Part shown: positions 48,645 through 58,877 of the stretch, in pieces
How positions within the stretch are numbered: position 1 is the stretch's first letter
Layout of the letters: every line of letters starts with the position of its first letter
Origin: Aneurinibacillus sp. Ricciae_BoGa-3
GTDB lineage: Bacteria > Bacillota > Bacilli > Aneurinibacillales > Aneurinibacillaceae
NCBI RefSeq assembly: GCF_028421645.1
Contig: NZ_CP116887.1
Location: 1,056,001-1,120,000, forward strand
DNA length: 64,000 nt
Direction: 5' to 3'
The notes under the pieces: generated by a model
What the model saw: only the letters and a program-made list of their open reading frames with translations
Told to the model about the DNA's origin: nothing
The model's database searches: none
Position numbers and translations under genes: made by a program

Positions 48645-48829
48645 TCACACCTTTCCTTACTACTTATTAAACTATAGTTAATAATTATAAATAATGTAAT
48701 TTGATTTGTAAAGCTTGTAACTGCCTTCGTTCAAAATTAGGGTACCACCTAACGGATTGAATAAAACGGCTTCCAGACCGAATGAACCGGCCAAATAATG
48801 GACTGGGTACAACTAACAAAAAATAAGTG

Positions 48830-48882
48830 TTGAAAGTCAAAGAAAGTCAATATATAATCAATATAGGTCAACGAAAGTCAAA
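48830..48882 (+). promoter_or_regulatory. clpE promoter with two CtsR operators
   Basis: -35 TTGAAA (48830-48835), 17 bp, -10 TATAAT (48853-48858). CtsR boxes AGTCAAA-GAA-AGTCAA (48835-48850) and GGTCAAC-GAA-AGTCAAA (48866-48882) overlap or flank the promoter, close to the consensus (A/G)GTCAAAnAn(A/G)GTCAAA. A leader of nearly 180 nt follows, with direct repeat TCGAACCTGCAAA (48967-48979) resembling TCCAACCTGCAAA (48952-48964). Confidence 0.85.
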
Positions 48883-49062
48883 GTCAAACTGATGGCTACA
48901 GTCTTCATAAAATGAGGCACCGATGCCGCAATCGTAGTAGAAAGTTAAGGTCCAACCTGCAAAGGTCGAACCTGCAAATGAACTTGCAACGATGGGGTTC
49001 TCCCATTTACTCGATATAAGCATTTATTTAATAAATTTTTCGTAATGAAGGAGGAAAAATTT

Positions 49063-51195
49063 ATGCTTTGCCAAAACTGCAATGAAAACCAAGCAAACGT
49101 GTTATTAAATATTCAACAGCAGGGTAAATTACAGAGACTGTACCTCTGCCAGGACTGTTATGCCGAACTGGCTAACAAAACAAGTGCGGGATCAAACCAT
49201 AACTTCTCCCTATTCTCTGGATTCCAGGACTTCTTCAATAATGCCGACATGCATAACCAGAACCCATCCATGCCCCAAGGAAACAATCAGTCCCAGGCCC
49301 AACAACAAAGCCGCATTCTGGATGGCGCCGGACGAAACATTAGTGAAGCCGCGAAAGCCGGTCTCATCGATCCCGTAATTGGGCGCAGCGATGAGATCGA
49401 CCGGGTTGTTGAAATTCTCAACCGCAGAAACAAAAACAATCCTGTGCTTATTGGGGAACCGGGGGTAGGTAAAACGGCAATCGCTGAAGGTTTAGCTCTG
49501 AAGATTGCTGAAGGACAGGTTCCAACGAAGCTTAAGAATAAAATTGTTTATACGCTTGATGTGGCATCCCTGGTAGCGGGTACCGGAATCCGCGGCCAGT
49601 TTGAAGAGAAAATGAAGCAAATTATTGCAGAGCTGCAGCAGCGCAAGAATGTCATTCTGTTCGTGGATGAGATTCATCTTCTCGTAGGCGCCGGATCTGC
49701 TGAGGGCTCGATGGATGCAGGAAATATATTGAAACCTGCGCTTGCACGCGGAGAGCTGCAAATTATCGGGGCCACTACACTGAAAGAATACCGTAAAATT
49801 GAGAAGGACGCTGCCCTGGAGCGCCGGTTCCAGCCTGTAATGGTTAAGGAGCCTTCCGTTCAGGAAGCGATAGAGATTCTGCACGGTCTTCGTTCTAAAT
49901 ATGAATCCTACCATGAAGTTTCTTATTCTGATGACGTTCTGCGGGCTTGCGTTGAATTATCCAACCGCTATATCCAGGACAGATTTCTCCCTGACAAGGC
50001 GATTGACCTGATGGACGAAGCAGGCTCAAAAATTAACCTTCGCTCCTCAAATGCCAACACAGAAGAATTACAGGCACGCCTTGCCGAGATTGCTATAGAG
50101 AAAAAGAATGCAACGGTTATAGAGGATTATGAGCGTGCGGCTAAGCTTCGGGATGAAGAAAACCGTATTCTGCAGCAGCTTGATAAGGCACAGCCAGCTA
50201 CACAGCCTACAGCCGTTACTGTAGAAGATATTCAAGAAATTATTGAGCGGAAAACGGGTATTCCTGTCAAGAAACTGCAGAATGACGAACAATTGAAAAT
50301 GAAACATCTCGCGGCTCACCTGGAAGGGAAAGTAATTGGGCAAGCTGAAGCTGTCAACAAGGTAGCAAAAGCCATTCGCCGCAGCCGCACAGGGTTGAAG
50401 CCGAAAAACAGGCCGATTGCATCCTTCCTGTTTGTTGGCCCTACAGGTGTAGGGAAAACCGAATTGACGAAGGTACTTGCCGAAGAACTGTTCGGCAGCA
50501 GGGATTCTATGATCCGTTTAGATATGAGTGAGTATATGGAGAAACACTCGGTATCCAAACTTATCGGTTCACCTCCGGGATATGTCGGCCACGAAGAGGC
50601 AGGCCAATTAACAGAGCGCGTGCGCCGCAATCCATACAGTATTATCCTGTTAGATGAGATTGAAAAAGCGCATCCGGATGTACAGAACATGTTTCTACAA
50701 ATTCTCGAGGACGGCCGCCTGACTGACAGCCAGGGCCGCACCGTGAATTTTAAAGATACGGTAATTATCGCCACAAGCAATGCCGGCACTGCAGAGAAGA
50801 AAATCACCGTCGGATTTGGTGCCGAAAGCTCAAAGCCGGCCATGATCGAATCACTTACTTCCTATTTCCGGCCTGAGTTTCTCAATCGGTTCGATGCAGT
50901 CGTTCACTTTAACCATTTGGAAAAGAACGATTTAATTCGAATTGTTGATCTGATGCTGGGTGACATTACGGCAGCCATAAGCGAACAGGGGATGGAAGTA
51001 ACGATCTCCGAGGAAGCGAAAGCAAAATTGGCTGAGCTGGGTTACCATCCTGCCTTTGGAGCCCGTCCGCTGCGCCGCATCATTCAGCAGTACGTGGAGG
51101 ACGGAATCGCAGACCTTGTTATTGATAACGAGGATGTCAAACAAATCGCTATCGAAGTCATAAATGATGAGATTAGCGTTGTGAGAAAAGCCTAA
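49063..51195 (+). CDS. clpE: ATP-dependent Clp protease ATP-binding subunit ClpE
   Basis: 710 aa (B. subtilis ClpE is 699). Start ATG 49063 behind AAGGAGG. The N-terminal zinc finger CQNC...CQDC (residues 3-29) is diagnostic of ClpE, followed by a Gln/Asn linker. Two AAA+ domains: GEPGVGKT (about 140) with LFVDEIHLL, and GPTGVGKT (about 470) with [16 protein letters not shown]-like coiled segment lies between. It unfolds proteins for ClpP during heat stress. Control by CtsR is supported by the boxes upstream. Confidence 0.96.
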   Translation: MLCQNCNENQANVLLNIQQQGKLQRLYLCQDCYAELANKTSAGSNHNFSLFSGFQDFFNNADMHNQNPSMPQGNNQSQAQQQSRILDGAGRNISEAAKAGLIDPVIGRSDEIDRVVEILNRRNKNNPVLIGEPGVGKTAIAEGLALKIAEGQVPTKLKNKIVYTLDVASLVAGTGIRGQFEEKMKQIIAELQQRKNVILFVDEIHLLVGAGSAEGSMDAGNILKPALARGELQIIGATTLKEYRKIEKDAALERRFQPVMVKEPSVQEAIEILHGLRSKYESYHEVSYSDDVLRACVELSNRYIQDRFLPDKAIDLMDEAGSKINLRSSNANTEELQARLAEIAIEKKNATVIEDYERAAKLRDEENRILQQLDKAQPATQPTAVTVEDIQEIIERKTGIPVKKLQNDEQLKMKHLAAHLEGKVIGQAEAVNKVAKAIRRSRTGLKPKNRPIASFLFVGPTGVGKTELTKVLAEELFGSRDSMIRLDMSEYMEKHSVSKLIGSPPGYVGHEEAGQLTERVRRNPYSIILLDEIEKAHPDVQNMFLQILEDGRLTDSQGRTVNFKDTVIIATSNAGTAEKKITVGFGAESSKPAMIESLTSYFRPEFLNRFDAVVHFNHLEKNDLIRIVDLMLGDITAAISEQGMEVTISEEAKAKLAELGYHPAFGARPLRRIIQQYVEDGIADLVIDNEDVKQIAIEVINDEISVVRKA

Positions 51196-51216
51196 CGGTC
51201 CCTTCTAAAAACAACA

Positions 51217-51254
51217 GCTGCATTCTGGTGCATAACCGGAATGCAGTTTTTTGC
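51217..51254 (+). terminator. clpE terminator
   Basis: CTGCATTC (51219-51226) and GGAATGCAG (51238-51246) followed by TTTTTT. Confidence 0.85.
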
Positions 51255-51285
51255 TTATCTTTCTGGCAATAAAGTGGTTTCGCTA

Positions 51286-51314
51286 TTGTATCTTTAAATC
51301 GAGTGTGTTATGAT
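51286..51314 (+). promoter_or_regulatory. promoter of the cold-shock gene
   Basis: -35 TTGTAT (51286-51291), 17-bp spacer, -10 TATGAT (51309-51314). The transcript would have a leader of about 145 nt. Confidence 0.6.
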
Positions 51315-51345
51315 GTGGTTAAATAAATTATGGGTTGAATTTTAT

Positions 51346-51414
51346 AATTCACATGTTATCAGGGGTTATATTTTCAATGTATATAGCCCGTGATAATATG
51401 TGAATTTTTATTTT
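51346..51414 (+). promoter_or_regulatory. terminator-like hairpin in the cold-shock leader
   Basis: AATTCACATGTTATCA (51346-51361) pairs fully with TGATAATATGTGAATT (51391-51406), one G-U pair, followed by TTTATTTTT. It lies between the promoter and the gene and so may be an attenuator or temperature-sensing structure. Confidence 0.6.
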
Positions 51415-51465
51415 TACAGGAAATATGAAGGTAACATATTAAACAAATTATTTGGAGGTTCTATC

Positions 51466-51666
51466 ATGAACACAGGTACAGTTAAATGGTTTAATGCAGA
51501 AAAAGGTTTCGGATTTATTCAAGTTGAAGGCGGAGACGATGTATTCGTTCACTTCTCTGCTATTCAATCTGAAGGATTCAAATCTTTAGAAGAAGGCCAA
51601 CGCGTTAGCTTCGACATCGTTGACGGTAACCGTGGACCACAAGCTGCTAACGTTATTAAATTATAA
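51466..51666 (+). CDS. cold shock protein, CspA/CspB type
   Basis: 66 aa from ATG 51466 (TTTGGAGG). Reads [20 protein letters not shown] with RNP1 KGFGFI and RNP2 VFVHFSAIQ, ending [11 protein letters not shown]. It is a single OB-fold RNA/DNA chaperone. A 16-bp hairpin is in its leader. Which Csp paralogue it is cannot be decided. Confidence 0.95.
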   Translation: MNTGTVKWFNAEKGFGFIQVEGGDDVFVHFSAIQSEGFKSLEEGQRVSFDIVDGNRGPQAANVIKL

Positions 51667-51678
51667 TTAAAGAATTAT

Positions 51679-51719
51679 AGAAAAGGCTGCTGGCAAACTT
51701 TTGTCAGCAGCCTTTTTTG
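51679..51719 (+). terminator. cold-shock gene terminator
   Basis: AAAAGGCTGCTG and CAGCAGCCTTTT arms around AAACTTTTGT (51680-51717), ending in T. Confidence 0.85.
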
Positions 51720-51895
51720 CGTTGTACGGTGTTGAATGTGAAATTGCTTCTTTACTTGATAAGCGAAAAGAAGCTAATTGTCGATGGCGCCAGCCAACTA
51801 ATTGGCTTAGATTGCGTAGCATCAAATAACGGTTAAAAAAGTGGATAACATCCGATAATAACTTTAAAAACCAACTAAACATTAGGAGAACGGAA

Positions 51896-52465
51896 ATGTC
51901 TGATATTATTGAAATCGTTATCCGTTGCTTTGTTGCCTTTGCTTTATTCATCTTAATCACAAAGATTATCGGAAAAGACTTAATCGGGCAAATGACTTAC
52001 TACCATTTTATTGCTGCGGTTACGCTTGGATCGATCGCTGGAAATATGGTATTTAACATAAAAATAAAGTTCCTCTATTTTTTAATTTCCATGGTGTTAT
52101 TTGGCAGTATAACGATTGTGTTGACCTTCCTTACATTGAAAAGTGGCAAGCTGGGAAAATGGTTTTCAGGCGAACCGACAACCATCATCAAGGATGGGAT
52201 CCTGCTCGAAGAAAACATGAAGAAAATAAAATATTCGTTAAGCGCTTTAACAAGTGGATTAAGGCAGAAAGAAATATTTAATCTAGAGGAAGTAGAGCAG
52301 GCAGTCCTTGAAACGAATGGTACGCTGTCTGTATTAAAGAAAAAACCTTATCGAACAATAACGCAAAAGGATTATTTTGATTTGTTGGCAAAACCGCCCT
52401 CAATGCACACAAGCACCATACATAACGGAGCAGAGGACCACGCACCGCACGATTTTTTGAGTTAA
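51896..52465 (+). CDS. DUF421 (YetF-like) membrane protein
   Basis: 189 aa. Three N-terminal membrane segments: IVIRCFVAFALFILITKIIG, YYHFIAAVTLGSIAGNMVFN and FLYFLISMVLFGSITIVLTF. They are followed by the DUF421 cytosolic domain (FSGEPTTIIKDGILLEENMK; NLEEVEQAVLETNGTLSVLK). Family members have 220-290 aa, so this one lacks part of the C-terminal repeat; the end after QKDYFDLLA is atypical. Role unknown, often linked to spores. Confidence 0.82.
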   Translation: MSDIIEIVIRCFVAFALFILITKIIGKDLIGQMTYYHFIAAVTLGSIAGNMVFNIKIKFLYFLISMVLFGSITIVLTFLTLKSGKLGKWFSGEPTTIIKDGILLEENMKKIKYSLSALTSGLRQKEIFNLEEVEQAVLETNGTLSVLKKKPYRTITQKDYFDLLAKPPSMHTSTIHNGAEDHAPHDFLS

Positions 52466-52821
52466 TGCAATATCAGTTGATGTGCTTCACCGTGTTGAAG
52501 TGTCTTGAGCGATTTTTTAAAAGGGACCTCCGGTACTGAAACACCCAAGAAAAACATCGTGAGGCACGTGTCCGCACTTTTCTTTCCCCCTGCGGAGCGT
52601 GTGGAACAGAGGGCGAAAAAGACCGGCAATTGTCTCCATCATTGGCATACACAGATGTTGCACCTAAACGGTATAAAGGAATCTAAGGCCATCGCCTGCG
52701 CTTACGCTTGCCGCTAGCCAAGATTCCCTAATGCCGGTCCGTCCGTGGTTCCACAAAGCGGCCGTAAAAACTTCTATGCGGGGAAAGAAGAGAGCGGCAT
52801 GGCCCGCGATGTTTTTCTCAC
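52466..52821. other. 356-bp gap without a supportable gene
   Basis: No frame has a ribosome site plus family-like product. An inverted repeat GGAATCT/AGATTCC (52678-52684, 52721-52727) encloses a GC-rich hairpin. This may be a decayed gene or an unlisted RNA. Confidence 0.4.
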
Positions 52822-53334
52822 TTATTCCCAGGGACTATTGGTTGTTAAAAATTCGGCCAATTCTTTGCTGTCTTCTCTCCTCATTTTCCTCATTTCCGCT
52901 CGTCGGGCTCCCATCTCATGGAGCTTCATCTCTTCTTTTGTTTCAGGAATGACTTTTGGAACCGTTACAGGTTTTTTATTGTTATCTAAGGCAACGAAAG
53001 TTAAAAAAGAGGTGGCAGCAATTTTTCTTTTTCCACTCATGAGTTCTTCCGTAATCACTTTTACGAACACCTCCATAGAGCTTTTGCCCGTCCAGCTTAC
53101 ATACGATTCGAGACTAACAGCGTCTCGTGTTTCAATCGGATAAAGAAAATCAACCGAATCGGTGGATGCTGTTACAACTGCGCAGCGGGCATGCCGCATG
53201 GCTGAAATCGAAGCAATATCATCAATATAACTCATTAATTTACCACCAAACAAAGTTCCATGATAATTCGTATCCGGGGGGAGCACCAAGCTGGATTTAA
53301 TCGTTCGAGATTCTCTGCAAAATTTTTCAGTCAT
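52822..53334 (-). CDS. acyl-CoA thioesterase, hotdog fold (YkhA-like)
   Basis: 170 aa. The hotdog motif LPPDTNYHGTLFGGKLMSYI with DDIASISAMRHARCAVVTAS (catalytic Asp region) and VDFLYPIETRDAVSLESYVS is clear. It hydrolyses long- and medium-chain acyl-CoA. The charged C-terminal tail (MRKMRREDSKELAEFL) is usual for the YkhA group. It is transcribed away from kbl. Confidence 0.9.
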   Translation of the reverse strand: MTEKFCRESRTIKSSLVLPPDTNYHGTLFGGKLMSYIDDIASISAMRHARCAVVTASTDSVDFLYPIETRDAVSLESYVSWTGKSSMEVFVKVITEELMSGKRKIAATSFLTFVALDNNKKPVTVPKVIPETKEEMKLHEMGARRAEMRKMRREDSKELAEFLTTNSPWE

Positions 53335-53514
53335 AGACAGGCCTCCTGTTGTAATTACGACTATTTGTATACATCATAGCTCAAATACTTGAGAATTGCC
53401 GAATTCTAACTTTTCGTTAATTCCTGTCTTCTTAAATAAAATGTCTATGCTGAATAGACATTTTAAGAAAATGGTGTTAATTTATATAGTAACAATGCAT
53501 AAATATATAGTAAT

Positions 53515-53526
53515 TAAGCGCTTTCA
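53515..53526 (+). promoter_or_regulatory. candidate cre and palindrome upstream of kbl
   Basis: TAAGCGCTTTCA read on the minus strand is TGAAAGCGCTTA, close to the CcpA site TGAAAnCGnTTnCA. A perfect palindrome CTACATG-AA-CATGTAG follows at 53565-53580. Carbon repression of threonine breakdown would fit, but the site was judged by eye only. Confidence 0.45.
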
Positions 53527-53625
53527 ATGTGTTTTTTCCATATGCACATATGTTTACCTGATACCTACATGAACATGTAGAAGCACAGATAGAAGCCGGT
53601 TACTATTTGCAAAGGAGCGGTATAG

Positions 53626-54816
53626 ATGTCGAGCAAAGTTTTGGAGAATTTCTTACATGGCAATTTAACCGATTTAAAAAACAGGGGCCTTTACAATGTG
53701 ATCGACCCACTTGAGAGCTCCAACGGACCAGTTATAAAAATTTCAGGCAAAGAATTTATCAATTTATCGTCCAATAATTACCTGGGGCTAACAACCGATG
53801 AACGGCTTAAGAAAGCTGCTGTGGAGGCCATCCATCGATACGGAGTGGGAGCAGGCGCAGTACGCACGATCAACGGAACGTTTGAGCTGCATACGAGGCT
53901 GGAGCAAAAACTGGCTGTTTTTAAGCATACAGAAGCAGCGATTGCCTATCAATCAGGTTTTAACTGCAATATGGCAGCGATATCTGCTGTAATGGATCAA
54001 AGCGACGCCATTTTATCTGATGAATTAAACCACGCTTCTATTATTGATGGCTGCAGATTATCCAGAGCAAAAGTCATCCGCTTTAAGCACTCTGATATGG
54101 AAGATTTGCGGGCAAGAGCGAAGGAAGCCACAGAATCCGGTCTCTATAACAAAATCATGGTCATTACAGATGGCGTTTTCTCTATGGATGGGGATATCGC
54201 CAAGCTTCCTGAAATTGCAGCCATTGCGGAAGAATTCGACTTGATTACGTATGTGGACGATGCGCATGGTTCTGGTGTGCTTGGAAACGGTGCGGGTACT
54301 GTTAAACATTTTGGCCTGTCCGCTAAAATTGATTTTCAAATTGGAACACTTTCCAAAGCCATAGGCGTTGTTGGCGGGTATGTTGCGGGCAAACAGGAGT
54401 TAATCGACTGGCTGAAAGTGAGAAGCAGGCCGTTCCTTTTCTCCACGTCGTTGACGCCTGCCGATGTGGCCGCATGCATACAGTCGATTGATATACTCAT
54501 GAACAGCACGGAGCTGCAAAATCGCTTATGGGAAAACGGCGACTACTTAAAGAAAGGCCTTAAACAACTCGGCTTTAATATTGGAAAAAGTGAAACGCCC
54601 ATCACGCCATGCATTATCGGGGAAGAAGTAAAAACCCAGCAGTTCAGCAAAAGGCTGTATCAGGAAGGCGTATATGCGAAAGCCATTGTATTCCCCACCG
54701 TACCGCAGGGAACAGGGCGGGTACGCAATATGCCTACAGCGGCGCATACGAAAGAGATGCTTGATCAGGCACTTTCCACCTATGCAAAAGTGGGCAAAGA
54801 ACTGGGCATCATCTAA
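53626..54816 (+). CDS. kbl: glycine C-acetyltransferase (2-amino-3-ketobutyrate CoA ligase)
   Basis: 396 aa, the usual length. PLP enzyme of the alpha-oxoamine synthase group: [80 protein letters not shown], and the PLP Lys in GTLSKAIG (about residue 243). It splits 2-amino-3-oxobutyrate with CoA into glycine and acetyl-CoA. The next gene, a threonine dehydrogenase, supplies its substrate. Confidence 0.95.
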   Translation: MSSKVLENFLHGNLTDLKNRGLYNVIDPLESSNGPVIKISGKEFINLSSNNYLGLTTDERLKKAAVEAIHRYGVGAGAVRTINGTFELHTRLEQKLAVFKHTEAAIAYQSGFNCNMAAISAVMDQSDAILSDELNHASIIDGCRLSRAKVIRFKHSDMEDLRARAKEATESGLYNKIMVITDGVFSMDGDIAKLPEIAAIAEEFDLITYVDDAHGSGVLGNGAGTVKHFGLSAKIDFQIGTLSKAIGVVGGYVAGKQELIDWLKVRSRPFLFSTSLTPADVAACIQSIDILMNSTELQNRLWENGDYLKKGLKQLGFNIGKSETPITPCIIGEEVKTQQFSKRLYQEGVYAKAIVFPTVPQGTGRVRNMPTAAHTKEMLDQALSTYAKVGKELGII

Positions 54817-54863
54817 AATTCGACGAAGTTCGGATAAGTTGACATCTAGGGGGCATGATTGTC

Positions 54864-55826
54864 ATGAAAAAAATAATGGTGACAGGAGCGCTTGGGCAGA
54901 TAGGCTCGGAGCTGCTAATGGAGCTTGGGAGATTTTACGGTTCAGATAACGTCATTGCAACCGATATTCGGTTAGGGGCGAAAGAAATCGCGCATTCCGG
55001 TCCTTTTGAAATTCTGGATGTGACGGATGGAAAAAGGATGGCTGAAATTGCTGCCCAATATCAGGTGGATACCATTATCCACCTCGCCGCACTCTTGTCA
55101 GCCACTGGGGAAGAGAAGCCTCTGTTTGCGTGGAATTTGAATATGGGCGGATTGGTTAATGCGCTTGAGGTTGCCAGAGAGCGGGGCTGTCAGTTTTTCA
55201 CGCCAAGCTCAATCGGTGCATTCGGGCCATCCACGCCAAAAGTTCAAACACCACAGGACACCATTCAGCGTCCTACCACCATGTATGGCGTAAACAAAGT
55301 GGCAGGGGAATTGCTCTGCGATTATTACTTTCATAAGTTTGGCGTAGATACGAGAGGCGTCCGGTTCCCCGGATTGATCTCGTATGTTACTCCTCCAGGC
55401 GGCGGTACGACAGATTACGCGGTTGAGATTTATTACGAAGCGGTGAAGCGCGGGAAATATACCTGTTATATCCAGAAGGGTACCTACATGGATATGATGT
55501 ATATGCCGGATGCGCTCCACGCTATCATTACATTGATGGAAGCTGATTCCTACAGATTAAAACACAGAAATGCTTTTAACGTTACGGCCATGAGCATTGC
55601 GCCGGAAGATGTAGCTTCTGCCATTGCGAGACAGATGCCAGCTTTTAAAATGGATTATCAAGTGGACCCGGTGCGACAGGCGATTGCCGAAAGCTGGCCG
55701 GACTCCATTGATGCATCAGCCGCCAAAGAGGAATGGGGCTTTAAAGCCGAGTATGATCTTGACAGGATCACAACCGACATGCTTGCTAAGCTGCAGCAGC
55801 GATACTGCTTACCTGAGGCAAAGTAA
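54864..55826 (+). CDS. tdh: L-threonine 3-dehydrogenase, epimerase-like (SDR) type
   Basis: 320 aa from ATG 54864 (AGGGGG 9 nt upstream). Rossmann motif [17 protein letters not shown], then [16 protein letters not shown], and the SDR pair Tyr-x3-Lys in [14 protein letters not shown] with Ser in [11 protein letters not shown]. This is the short-chain form of threonine dehydrogenase, as seen with kbl in Firmicutes and other groups, not the zinc form. It oxidises threonine with NAD. It follows kbl by 47 bp. Confidence 0.9.
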   Translation: MKKIMVTGALGQIGSELLMELGRFYGSDNVIATDIRLGAKEIAHSGPFEILDVTDGKRMAEIAAQYQVDTIIHLAALLSATGEEKPLFAWNLNMGGLVNALEVARERGCQFFTPSSIGAFGPSTPKVQTPQDTIQRPTTMYGVNKVAGELLCDYYFHKFGVDTRGVRFPGLISYVTPPGGGTTDYAVEIYYEAVKRGKYTCYIQKGTYMDMMYMPDALHAIITLMEADSYRLKHRNAFNVTAMSIAPEDVASAIARQMPAFKMDYQVDPVRQAIAESWPDSIDASAAKEEWGFKAEYDLDRITTDMLAKLQQRYCLPEAK

Positions 55827-55838
55827 AGCAGCCAATTA

Positions 55839-55870
55839 GAAGCCAGCCGTGTGAGGCTGGCTTCTTTATT
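55839..55870 (+). terminator. terminator of kbl-tdh
   Basis: GAAGCCAGCC (55839-55848), loop GTGTGA, GGCTGGCTTC (55855-55864), TTTATT. Confidence 0.8.
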
Positions 55871-55936
55871 GAACCCAATGTCTGCCCAACTCATATGCTA
55901 GCAATAGTGATACCGGGTTAAAGGGGGACTACAACA

Positions 55937-57439
55937 TTGGTTACAGCCCGCATTGGCAGCGAAACATACGAATTCTTTGGCGAACTGGAACGGTACTTTT
56001 ATAAATTCAGGAAGCATATTATCGGTGAAAACCAGACTTTCCTTTCACCATATGGCAGGCAGCGGATTGTTTATGCTGATTGGACGGCCAGTGGACGGCT
56101 ATACCGTCCGATCGAGAATAAAATCACGGATGGCTTTGGGCCGTTCTTTGCTAATACCCACACCGAATCAAATGTAACGAGTACAGCCACAACACTGGCG
56201 TACCAGCATGCACAGAAATTGATTAAGGCCCATGTCAACGCGGATAAACATGATGCCATTATTATGGATGGATCCGGGATGACGGCTGTTATATGTAAAC
56301 TGCAGCGGATACTTGGATTGCGCTTGCCGGACAAATATAGGGATGCAATCCATATCCCGGAAGCTGAGCGGCCCGTTATTTTCGTGACACACATGGAACA
56401 CCACTCCAACCATACATCCTGGCTGGAAACAATCGGGGATGTGGTGGTGATGGAGCCAAACGACAGTGGCCTGGTGAGTCCGGAAAAGCTGGAGGAGCTG
56501 CTTAGATGCTATGCCCACCGCACACAAAAGATTGGTTCTTTCACTGCCTGTTCCAATGTGACCGGCATCCAAACCCCTTACTACCAGCTTGCCAGAAAAA
56601 TGCATGAATATGGCGGCATTTGCCTAGTGGACTTCTCCGCTTCAGCTCCTTACGTGGATATCGACATGCATCCCCCTTCGCCGCAGGAAAAGCTCGATGG
56701 AATCTTCTTTTCTCCCCATAAATTTTTAGGCGGGCCCGGATCATGCGGCATCCTCATATTTGATTCCAGGCTGTATTCCAGCAAAACACCGGATAAACCT
56801 GGCGGCGGCACGGTGTGGTGGACAAATCCGTGGGGGGACCACCTTTATATAACAGATGTAGAAATACGGGAGGATGGGGGAACCCCTGGCATTCTTCAGG
56901 CCATTAAAGCAGCATTAGCCGTAAGCCTCAAAGAAGAGGTGGGCACAGAAAATATCCAAAGACGCGAAAAAGAGCTGGTAGAGATTGTATTATCCAAGTT
57001 ATCCATTATGCCTAAGCTGCATGTGCTGGATGGAAACATCACCGAAAGGTTGGGCATTATTTCTTTTTGTGTAGAAAATGTTCATTATAATTTGGTAGCG
57101 AAGCTATTAAATGATCGTTTTGGCTTTCAGGTGCGAGGCGGATGTTCCTGCGCCGACACGTACGGCCACTATTTATTGAATATCAATAAAGAGACTTCGA
57201 AATTTTTAATGGGTGAGATCGACAAGGGTGATTTCTCGCAAAAACCTGGCTGGGTACGATTCTCCATGCACCCCACGATGACCAATCAGGAAGTGTATTC
57301 ATTTATAGCCGCGATCCAGCTCATTATTCAAAACATTAAAGAATGGGAAAAAGACTATGTGTATGACAGCATGACCAACGATTTTTACCACATCGATTAC
57401 ATGAGGGCTAACATGAATACGCTGTTTAAAATTCATTAG
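55937..57439 (+). CDS. aminotransferase class V, cysteine desulfurase-like
   Basis: 500 aa from TTG 55937 (AAGGGGG 8-9 nt upstream). Motifs: YADWTASGRLYRPIENKITD, THTESNVTSTATTLAYQHAQ, THMEHHSNHTSWLETIGDVV, the CLVDFSASAPYVDIDMH acid and the PLP Lys in FSPHKFLGGPGSCGIL. The C-terminal RGGCSCADTYGHYLL is Cys-rich. This is the long group of SufS/IscS-like proteins whose reaction is often unknown. It is a single gene between two terminators. Confidence 0.85.
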   Translation: MVTARIGSETYEFFGELERYFYKFRKHIIGENQTFLSPYGRQRIVYADWTASGRLYRPIENKITDGFGPFFANTHTESNVTSTATTLAYQHAQKLIKAHVNADKHDAIIMDGSGMTAVICKLQRILGLRLPDKYRDAIHIPEAERPVIFVTHMEHHSNHTSWLETIGDVVVMEPNDSGLVSPEKLEELLRCYAHRTQKIGSFTACSNVTGIQTPYYQLARKMHEYGGICLVDFSASAPYVDIDMHPPSPQEKLDGIFFSPHKFLGGPGSCGILIFDSRLYSSKTPDKPGGGTVWWTNPWGDHLYITDVEIREDGGTPGILQAIKAALAVSLKEEVGTENIQRREKELVEIVLSKLSIMPKLHVLDGNITERLGIISFCVENVHYNLVAKLLNDRFGFQVRGGCSCADTYGHYLLNINKETSKFLMGEIDKGDFSQKPGWVRFSMHPTMTNQEVYSFIAAIQLIIQNIKEWEKDYVYDSMTNDFYHIDYMRANMNTLFKIH

Positions 57440-57534
57440 GCAGCTCGTTATTTGGAATGATCCGGTAATTGCCCTATACTAACAATAGAACTTGAAATCT
57501 ACTTATTTCGCATTCAGTGATAGGGAGGCAGAAC

Positions 57535-58773
57535 ATGGATCAATTTGAACAAAACCTGGATAAATACGCGGCGCTGGCCGTTCGGATGGGCGTAAACATT
57601 CAGAAAGGGCAGACGCTTGTCATTAATGCCCCGCTTTCTTCAGCAGAGCTCGTCCGTAAAATCGCAAAGCAGGCTTATGCTGCGGGTGCAAAAAATGTTC
57701 ACGTTGAGTGGAATGATGAGGAGCTTACCCGCATTAAATACGACCATGCACCGGATGAAGCCTTCAGCGAGTTTCCGATGTGGAAGGCAAAGGGAATGGA
57801 AGAGATGGCGGAGAGCGGGGCAGCTTTTTTGACAATATATGCTCCCAATCCTGATTTATTAATCGGCGTAAACCCGGAAAAAATCGCGACAGCAGCCAAA
57901 ACAAACGCATCCGCGATGCAGAAATACCGCAGCTATTTAATGGCCGATAAGGCGTGCTGGTCACTGATCTCGATTCCGACAAAAGATTGGGCACATAAGC
58001 TGTTTCCGGAAATCCCGGCTGATGATGCAGTCGATAAGCTATGGGAGATTATTTTTAAAGTGACCCGCATCGATAAGGAAGATCCGATACAAGCCTGGAA
58101 GGAACATAATGCACGCCTGGCCAAAACCGTTGAATACCTCAACAAGAAGCAGTATAAGCAGCTTGTTTACAGGGGGCCAGGTACAGAATTTACCCTTGAT
58201 CTGCCTGAAAACCACGTATGGCAGGGCGGGGCGGTACACAGTGAGGCAGGCATCGCCTTTAATCCGAATATGCCAACGGAGGAAGTCTTTACGATGCCCC
58301 ATAAAGATGGGATGAATGGAACCGTACGCAGCACGAAGCCGCTTAATTATGGCGGAAATGTAATCGAGAACTTCAGCCTTACATTTGAGAAGGGTAAAGT
58401 AGTCGATTTCACGGCGGAAATGGGATATGAGACACTGAAGCATCTTCTGGATACCGACGAAGGCGCACGGCGGCTTGGTGAGGTGGCCCTTGTGCCGCAT
58501 AACTCACCCATCTCCAATGCAAACCTTATCTTTTACAACACGCTGTTTGATGAAAATGCCTCCTGCCATCTGGCAGTCGGTAATGCCTACCCGACTAATT
58601 TAGCGGGCGGGGCGGCGATGTCTCAAGAAGAGCTTGCGAAGCACGGGGCAAACACCAGCCTTGTCCATGTCGACTTTATGATCGGATCTGCACAGCTGGA
58701 TATTGACGGGTTAACCGGCGATGGCACCAGGGAACCAATCTTCAGACAGGGGAATTGGGCATTAGAAATTTAG
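57535..58773 (+). CDS. M29 family metallo-aminopeptidase (AmpS/PepS-like)
   Basis: 412 aa from ATG 57535 (AGGGAGG). Motifs: KYAALAVRMGVNIQKGQTLV, the metal-site stretch SEAGIAFNPNMPTEEVFTMP with HKDGMNGTVRST, then VALVPHNSPISNANLIFYNT with DENASCHLAVGNAY and VHVDFMIG (Glu/His/Asp ligands). It removes N-terminal residues from peptides in the cytosol. Confidence 0.92.
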   Translation: MDQFEQNLDKYAALAVRMGVNIQKGQTLVINAPLSSAELVRKIAKQAYAAGAKNVHVEWNDEELTRIKYDHAPDEAFSEFPMWKAKGMEEMAESGAAFLTIYAPNPDLLIGVNPEKIATAAKTNASAMQKYRSYLMADKACWSLISIPTKDWAHKLFPEIPADDAVDKLWEIIFKVTRIDKEDPIQAWKEHNARLAKTVEYLNKKQYKQLVYRGPGTEFTLDLPENHVWQGGAVHSEAGIAFNPNMPTEEVFTMPHKDGMNGTVRSTKPLNYGGNVIENFSLTFEKGKVVDFTAEMGYETLKHLLDTDEGARRLGEVALVPHNSPISNANLIFYNTLFDENASCHLAVGNAYPTNLAGGAAMSQEELAKHGANTSLVHVDFMIGSAQLDIDGLTGDGTREPIFRQGNWALEI

Positions 58774-58789
58774 TAACCGGTCAATAGAT

Positions 58790-58822
58790 CAGCCGGCTGC
58801 TGGTAAGCCGGCTGATCTATTG
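58790..58822 (+). terminator. aminopeptidase terminator
   Basis: AGATCAGCCGGCT and AGCCGGCTGATCT arms around GCTGGTA (58788-58820), ending ATTG. Confidence 0.75.
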
Positions 58823-58833
58823 TGTCTACTAAA

Positions 58834-58873
58834 AAGAGGGTGAAAGCGGAGAAAAACCGCCTTCACCCTCTTG
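58834..58873 (-). terminator. terminator of the formate dehydrogenase operon
   Basis: GAGGGTGAAAGCGG and CCGCCTTCACCCTC (58836-58872) form a long hairpin just after the DUF1641 gene on the minus strand, followed by TTTTTAGT. Confidence 0.75.
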
Positions 58874-58877
58874 CATG

